Positions 6,993-11,064 of a stretch of 11,064 nt of DNA are shown piece after piece; the first letter of the stretch is position 1, and each line of letters opens with the position of its first letter. This DNA comes from Methanobacteriota archaeon. GTDB lineage: Archaea; Thermoplasmatota; Poseidoniia; Poseidoniales; Poseidoniaceae. Both the position numbers and the translations under genes were made by a program. The DNA lies in contig JABGWN010000276.1 of the NCBI GenBank assembly GCA_018645535.1, positions 1 through 11,064 of the forward strand. The letters are read 5' to 3'. The notes beneath the pieces were generated by a model that had not been told where the DNA came from, did no database searches, and saw only the letters and a program-made list of their open reading frames with translations.

Positions 6993-7649
6993 TTAAGCAA
7001 ACAAAGCGTCGATATCATCGTCATCATCGTCGTCATCATCAAGTGGTTCTGGTTCAACTGATTCTGCTGGTTCATCAACCGCTACTGGCTCTTCAACGAC
7101 TTCTTCGACTGAATCATCGCTTCCAAACAAATCGTCATCATCGTCATCATCGTCATCACCGAACAAATCATCGCCGTCGTCTTCTTCGACCACTTCAGGG
7201 GCATCGGAGATACCGAACAAGTCATCATCATCGTCGTCATCATCATTACGATCATTCATTCCGAACATGTCAACAACTTCAGGAAGAACTTGCTTTCTTG
7301 ACAAATACATAGCTTGAGTCTTGGTATAACGATGCTTTACATCTGCTTTTGAATCTTGAAAGTCCCATGGCCAGACAATGATGAGGTCGCCTTCACGAAC
7401 CCATTGTCGACGACGCATTTTACCTGGTATACGTGCCATTCGGGTCTCCCCATCAGCACAGAGGACTGTAACACGACGGCCGCCGAGAATCTCTTCAGCA
7501 AGAGCAAACATTTCGCCCTTGAATCCAAACTCTCCGCGCTTCTTACCACCATTTGGAAGTTTTACACGAATCTTTCCTGAGGAACCCTCTGGATTTTCGA
7601 GACGTGCAAGTTCTTCTACGTCCACTTTTTCTTCATGACGTCTTCCCAT
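6993..7649 (-). CDS. eif1a: Translation initiation factor aIF1A with long acidic repeat tail
   Basis: The protein has 218 residues. Residues 25-123 are the S1-like OB fold of a/eIF1A: R-V-K-L-P-N-G-G-K (28-36), G-G-R-R-V-T-V-L-C (56-64), I-P-G-K-M-R-R-R-Q-W (74-83) and G-D-L-I-I-V-W-P-W (87-95). The factor binds the A site of the small subunit with aIF1, aIF2 and aIF5B during start-codon selection. Archaeal aIF1A is usually little more than about 100-115 residues, so residues 130-218 are an unusual tail. It contains Asp runs at 136-143, 165-173 and 204-212, D-L-F-G motifs at 143-146, 161-164 and 173-176, Glu/Val spacers, and the terminus I-D-A-L-F-A. GGTGAG (7655-7660) 5 nt before the ATG supports the start. 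The gene sits 51 nt after nuoN and 54 nt before rio1 on the same strand. The core identity is certain; the tail's function is unknown. Confidence 0.95.
   Translation of the reverse strand: MGRRHEEKVDVEELARLENPEGSSGKIRVKLPNGGKKRGEFGFKGEMFALAEEILGGRRVTVLCADGETRMARIPGKMRRRQWVREGDLIIVWPWDFQDSKADVKHRYTKTQAMYLSRKQVLPEVVDMFGMNDRNDDDDDDDDLFGISDAPEVVEEDDGDDLFGDDDDDDDDDLFGSDDSVEEVVEEPVAVDEPAESVEPEPLDDDDDDDDDIDALFA
7014..7244 (-). repeat. Asp-codon (GAT/GAC) trinucleotide-repeat tracts in the eif1a tail
   Basis: Three pure Asp-codon runs lie at 7221-7244 (8 codons), 7131-7157 (9 codons) and 7014-7040 (9 codons). They mix GAT and GAC. The first two are each followed by codons for Leu-Phe-Gly, and a further D-D-L-F-G lies between them. 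Intervening DNA is also rich in acidic codons. Because the unit is a codon, slippage by whole units would keep the frame. Confidence 0.85.
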
Positions 7650-7700
7650 TGAGGCTCACCATGTAAACGGAGAGGCCAACCCCTCTTGAAGGCACCCTCT

Positions 7701-9380
7701 TCAACCGAGGGATTGTGCTGCCTCGCGGCAGAGTTCAATTAACTCGCCACCGACGAGTCCAAAGGCAACTGTTCCTATTGCACATATTGTGATCGCAAGT
7801 CGAATTGAAACACCTGAAGGAAGAGGTCCTTGACGGCCTTCTTCTGGCTCATGGAAGTACATGACAACACCGACACGTAGATAATAAAACATCGAGATTG
7901 CGCTGTTGAGTACCATGAGAAGGGCAAGCCACCAAACCCAATGAGCGTCCAAGAGGGAATCAAGAGAGCCAGTTCCTGTAGCAACCTCAACAATTCCCAT
8001 GATAACCAAGAGTTTCGAAAGGAAACCAGCCATTGGTGGAACCCCTGCGAGGGAGATCATGAACAGGAACATAGCGACTGCAAGCAAAGGCTCTCTCTTT
8101 CCGAGTCCAGAAAGTGAAGACAAACGAGATGCACCACCTTCCATTTCGAGTAGCCCCAACACGAGGAAGGCTCCAAGTTTGAAGAAGACGAGAACGACCA
8201 TATGGAAGAGAAGTGCTGCAACGACGACATCTTTTGCGTTGCCTGAGTTTTCAACCAAGCCCCAATTCCATGCCCCGATAGCAGTCAATGCTGCGAGCAT
8301 GTATCCTGCATGAGCGACGGAAGAATAAGCGAGCATACGCTTAGGATTTTGGCTGCCAAGAGCGGCAATATTACCCCATGTCATCGTTACTGCGGCCATT
8401 ACGCCGAGTAAACCAATCCAAACAGCAGAGCCATCTTCAGTTGCATCAGGGATTGTAATCAACAAGAGAACACGCATAAGTCCAAGCATTCCCATTGCTT
8501 TACTTGCTGTTGCTAGAACACCTGCTACTGGGCTGTTTGCTCCAGAATATGCATCGGGTGCGGCAAAGTGGAATGGTGCTGCGCTGATCTTGAATGCAAA
8601 TCCTACAAGGACGAATCCAAGCGCCATCATATTCAGTGAGTTTACACCATCAGCAGCCCATGTTGCAGCAAGGACATCGAATTGCAGAGAACCTGCCCAA
8701 AGATACAACATGCTGAGGCCATAGAGACCAACTGCAGATGCGACAGATCCAACGATGAAGTATTTTGCACCACCTTCAGAACCTGCTCGAGTTTCCTTGT
8801 GGAATGCAACCAAAACGTATGTTGAGAACGATGCAAGTTCAAGTCCAATGAAGAGAACGAACAAATCCTGAGCAAGCGCGACAACGCTCATTCCAAGTGC
8901 AGAAGTAAGCATAAGGATGTAAAAATCGGCTTGTCGGCGATTGTTGAACAACACATCGATGTCGTCGCTCTTCATCGATCCAGTTGGAAGTCTGTCAAGC
9001 GATGCGAGAGCTGCAAGGAGAAGTGCTGCAAAGAAAATACCCTCGAAGAGGCGAGAGAACATGTTTACTTTCAAAATCTGATATCCGCTTTCGTTGGTCA
9101 CTTCTTCACTGACCGAACTTGAGTCAAGGAGGTACCAGACGACTTGAATCAAAGCAAGCAACATGGTCAATACTGCCAGTAATCCTGGCAAACGAGGAGA
9201 GGAGACTGCCTTGTAACGAGTACCGCCTAAGAACCAAGGAAGTTCAATCTGGGTCCCTGGAATGCGGAATTTACCATTTCCAAGATTTGGAATGATCATG
9301 ATTAGAAGCAGACCCACGAATACTGTGAGCTCAGGTCCGAGCGTTTGGAGCAAATCCATATCAAACGTGTTAGCAGTCAT
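7701..9380 (-). CDS. nuoN: Complex I-type dehydrogenase subunit N (antiporter-like)
   Basis: The protein has 559 residues from ATG 9380, with about 14 predicted membrane helices. It is one of three antiporter-like proton-channel subunits of the complex I membrane arm (NADH, F420H2 or ferredoxin dehydrogenase; the input module is not in the window). The channel's charged residues are visible: Glu181 in I-G-L-E-L-A-S, Lys206 in G-G-A-K-Y-F, Lys264 in F-K-I-S-A-A-P-F-H, Lys294 in A-S-K-A-M-G and Lys401 in F-F-K-L-G-A-F. P-D-A-Y-S-G (275-280) marks the family's proton-antiporter signature. Identity as N rather than L or M follows from the S-G-A-N-S-P-V-A version of that signature and from its position after nuoM. 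The ATG lies one base after the nuoM stop, indicating coupled translation. A TTG at 9392 overlapping nuoM is possible but less likely. No large deletion is apparent. Confidence 0.94.
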   Translation of the reverse strand: MTANTFDMDLLQTLGPELTVFVGLLLIMIIPNLGNGKFRIPGTQIELPWFLGGTRYKAVSSPRLPGLLAVLTMLLALIQVVWYLLDSSSVSEEVTNESGYQILKVNMFSRLFEGIFFAALLLAALASLDRLPTGSMKSDDIDVLFNNRRQADFYILMLTSALGMSVVALAQDLFVLFIGLELASFSTYVLVAFHKETRAGSEGGAKYFIVGSVASAVGLYGLSMLYLWAGSLQFDVLAATWAADGVNSLNMMALGFVLVGFAFKISAAPFHFAAPDAYSGANSPVAGVLATASKAMGMLGLMRVLLLITIPDATEDGSAVWIGLLGVMAAVTMTWGNIAALGSQNPKRMLAYSSVAHAGYMLAALTAIGAWNWGLVENSGNAKDVVVAALLFHMVVLVFFKLGAFLVLGLLEMEGGASRLSSLSGLGKREPLLAVAMFLFMISLAGVPPMAGFLSKLLVIMGIVEVATGTGSLDSLLDAHWVWWLALLMVLNSAISMFYYLRVGVVMYFHEPEEGRQGPLPSGVSIRLAITICAIGTVAFGLVGGELIELCREAAQSLG

Positions 9381-9381
9381 T

Positions 9382-10941
9382 TCAAACACCAAACCCTAGG
9401 AATTTCATGGCATTCTGCGTCCATATGTCCATCATATCAAGGAAAATCCATGGCATTACTCCGAAGAGAATTGTAAATCCTGCAAGAAGGAGCATTGCCA
9501 ACTTCTCTGAGTTCGCAATATCGGGAACTGGTTCACCGTGCAGGCTTTCTGGAGGTTGTGTTTCATCTCCACCTTCGAAGATGGTTCGTTGCATCGACCA
9601 GAGATAGTATGCTGCTGTAAGAGCGAGAACAATACCTGGTAGGATAATCCACCATCCATAAGCATGCCAATAAGCAACCATGAGCATCAATTCAGCAACG
9701 AACCCTGCAAGGAGTGGAAGGCCAAGAGAAGCCATCCATCCAAACATCATGCTCGTTGCAAGCCATGGAGAATGTTTTGCCATTCCGCGCATTGCACCAA
9801 TTTCCATGCTGTGATAGTGATGCTTGAAGGCACCACAAACTGCGAAGAGCATTGGGCTGATGATTCCGTGAGCGAACATCATGAAGAGAGCTGCTGCCCA
9901 TCCAAGAGGTTGCATACTTGCGATACCGAGTAGAATGATACCCATGTGTGAAACGGAGGAATACGCAACCATCTTCTTGAGATTGGTTTGTCCAAGACAA
10001 ACGATTGCTCCCCAAACAAGGGAGATCAAACCGATTAGCATGATAACGAATCTGAATTCTTCAAGCGCATGCGGGAAGAGAGAGATTGGAAGTCTGAACA
10101 TTCCGTAAGCTCCCATCTTCAGCATAACACCAGCAAGCAGCATTGAACCACCTGTAGGCGCCTGTACGTGAGCATCGGGCAGCCAAGTGTGGAATGGTGC
10201 GGCAGGGAGTTTCACAAGGAATCCAAGCATGAGCATAATGAAGAGTGCTTTCTGAACTTCAAGTCCGAGCCAGACGCCGTTACCATTTGCTCCATTTGCT
10301 TCAGTAACCATGTCAACCATCGAGAAGGTTTGTGTGTCCATGAGGAAATACATGGTGAACAAACCAAGAAGCATGACAACGGATGCTGTGAAGGTGTAGA
10401 TGAAGAACTTCTGAGCAGCATACTTTCGGTCTTTTCCGCCCCACTTGAGGATAAGGAAGAACATTGGAATCAATGTCAATTCCCAGAACACATAGAACAT
10501 GAACATGTCAAGTGCGACAAAGACACCGATAAGTGCACCTCCCATCATGAGAATGAGTGGGAAGTAGGTTGCTCCTGCCTTTTCGTTCCATGTTGCGATG
10601 ATTGTAATTGGCAAGAGAAGCGTTGTAAGCCAGACCATTGGGAAGGAAAGACCGTCGACACCGACACTCCATTTGATTCCAAGTGGTTCGATCCAGACAT
10701 AGGATTCTGCAAATTCAAAGTTATTGAAGGCGATACCAGTCCAATCAACGTTACCAATTTCCCCGAAGAACATGAGCGTTGCAAGAGCAAACATTACCAA
10801 TGTAATCCCAAGACTTGCCATTCGAATAGAGGAGTCGAATTTTCGTCGATCACCTTCTGAAAGGCGTGACGTAAGAACAAGCAGGAAGATACTTGCCATG
10901 ATTGGCAAGACGACCATGAGTGAGAGATAATCGATGCTCAA
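9382..10941 (-). CDS. nuoM: Complex I-type dehydrogenase subunit M (antiporter-like)
   Basis: The protein has 519 residues, is highly hydrophobic and has about 14 helices. It is the middle antiporter-like proton-pumping subunit of complex I. Diagnostic segments are F-W-E-L-T-L-I-P-M (152-160) with channel Glu154, F-L-V-K-L-P-A-A-P-F-H-T-W (241-253) with Lys244, L-P-D-A-H-V-Q-A-P-T-G-G-S (254-266), L-K-M-G-A-Y-G (274-280) with Lys275, Y-S-S-V-S-H-M-G (327-334) and Glu417 in F-V-A-E-L. Each acidic or lysine site sits ten positions after its E. coli NuoM counterpart (Glu144, Lys234, Lys265, Glu407), as recalled for that protein. Translation starts at TTG 10941, supported by a strong Shine-Dalgarno site and by overlap with the nuoL stop. 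The downstream nuoN ATG follows after one base, so L-M-N form one coupled unit. Confidence 0.96.
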   Translation of the reverse strand: MSIDYLSLMVVLPIMASIFLLVLTSRLSEGDRRKFDSSIRMASLGITLVMFALATLMFFGEIGNVDWTGIAFNNFEFAESYVWIEPLGIKWSVGVDGLSFPMVWLTTLLLPITIIATWNEKAGATYFPLILMMGGALIGVFVALDMFMFYVFWELTLIPMFFLILKWGGKDRKYAAQKFFIYTFTASVVMLLGLFTMYFLMDTQTFSMVDMVTEANGANGNGVWLGLEVQKALFIMLMLGFLVKLPAAPFHTWLPDAHVQAPTGGSMLLAGVMLKMGAYGMFRLPISLFPHALEEFRFVIMLIGLISLVWGAIVCLGQTNLKKMVAYSSVSHMGIILLGIASMQPLGWAAALFMMFAHGIISPMLFAVCGAFKHHYHSMEIGAMRGMAKHSPWLATSMMFGWMASLGLPLLAGFVAELMLMVAYWHAYGWWIILPGIVLALTAAYYLWSMQRTIFEGGDETQPPESLHGEPVPDIANSEKLAMLLLAGFTILFGVMPWIFLDMMDIWTQNAMKFLGFGV

Positions 10942-11064
10942 ATCATCACCTCCAGCATTGCATAGATGACAAGGACACCTAACGCTGCCATCATGATATA
11001 ATCACGAGCAGAACCTGTTGTAAGTTTTCGAACGCTTAGTGAAATCTTTTGAGATGAACTTTCA
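10938..11064 (-). CDS. nuoL: Complex I-type dehydrogenase subunit L, C-terminal fragment (5' part beyond window)
   Basis: An open frame enters from the right edge and ends at TGA 10938, giving the last 41 residues. It reads S-V-R-K-L-T-T-G-S-A-R-D-Y-I-M-M followed by a hydrophobic helix (A-A-L-G-V-L-V-I-Y-A-M-L). The pattern S-x-x-V-R-x-L-x-T-G-x-x-x-D-Y before the last helix is typical of the NuoL C-terminus. Order before nuoM and nuoN agrees with the standard L-M-N arrangement. Its stop overlaps the nuoM TTG start by 4 nt (TTGA). NuoL is the distal antiporter-like subunit, usually ending with a lateral helix; only the final segment can be judged here. Confidence 0.85.
   Translation of the reverse strand, partial: ESSSQKISLSVRKLTTGSARDYIMMAALGVLVIYAMLEVMI
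10946..10953 (-). promoter_or_regulatory. Strong Shine-Dalgarno site for the TTG start of nuoM
   Basis: GGAGGTGA lies inside the last codons of nuoL, 4 nt before TTG 10941. It matches the anti-Shine-Dalgarno complement perfectly and explains use of the weak TTG codon. Confidence 0.8.

Noticed and set aside
7014..7244. Regular repeats as a CRISPR or tandem-repeat array
   Set aside because: The units are single Asp codons within an intact reading frame, with no spacers of constant length.
6764..7312. 182-residue His/Arg-rich frame on the plus strand
   Set aside because: Its His runs are the antisense reading of the Asp-codon tracts of eif1a, and it also crosses the start of rio1.
7650..7700. 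Hairpin AGAGG-GGTTGG-CCTCT between nuoN and eif1a as a terminator
   Set aside because: The stem is only five pairs and no T-rich run follows; archaeal terminators are mainly T tracts.
10168..10860. 230-residue Cys/His-rich frame on the plus strand
   Set aside because: It lies wholly antisense to nuoM, whose conserved membrane motifs run through the same DNA. Its Cys/His content is the complement of hydrophobic codons, and no ribosome site or domain supports it.

Overview
The window looks archaeal. Three genes near its centre encode an archaeal Dim2/Pno1-type KH-domain protein, a RIO1 protein kinase and translation initiation factor aIF1A, none of which bacteria carry in this form. They lie beside proton-pumping subunits of a complex I-type dehydrogenase (NuoL, NuoM, NuoN). 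Moderate GC, Shine-Dalgarno sites, and large secreted CARDB/Ig-like proteins with cytoplasmic zinc ribbons suggest a Thermoplasmatota-type archaeon, possibly a marine Poseidoniales (Marine Group II) relative. That placement is inference; nothing here fixes the taxon.

Layout. Positions 1-263 (minus strand) hold the start of a putative lipoprotein gene that runs off the left edge. Positions 430-3249 (minus) encode a 939-residue single-pass membrane protein with extracellular beta-sandwich/CARDB-like domains and three cytoplasmic zinc ribbons. A 116-bp divergent intergenic region separates it from 3366-5168 (plus), a 600-residue surface protein of Ig-like repeats, one CARDB-like domain and a C-terminal membrane anchor. 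The KH gene follows after 26 bp on the plus strand (5195-5941). It meets the RIO1 gene (5943-6938, minus) tail to tail with one base between the stop codons. Upstream of RIO1 on the minus strand come eif1a (6993-7649), nuoN (7701-9380), nuoM (9382-10941) and the last 41 codons of nuoL (10938 to the right edge).

Function. nuoL-nuoM-nuoN encode the antiporter-like membrane arm of a respiratory NADH, F420H2 or ferredoxin dehydrogenase and are translationally coupled (4-nt overlap, then a 1-nt gap). eif1a and rio1 follow on the same strand after gaps of 51 and 54 nt, so read-through from the nuo operon is possible. aIF1A, RIO1 and the KH protein all act on the small ribosomal subunit. The two surface proteins and the lipoprotein form a cell-envelope cluster of unknown role.

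The most unusual item is the roughly 90-residue acidic C-terminal tail of aIF1A. It has three pure poly-Asp runs, three Asp-Leu-Phe-Gly motifs and a terminal Asp-Ala-Leu-Phe-Ala, which resemble the factor-binding tail of the archaeal ribosomal stalk protein aP1. No mobile element, CRISPR array, tRNA or rRNA was seen.
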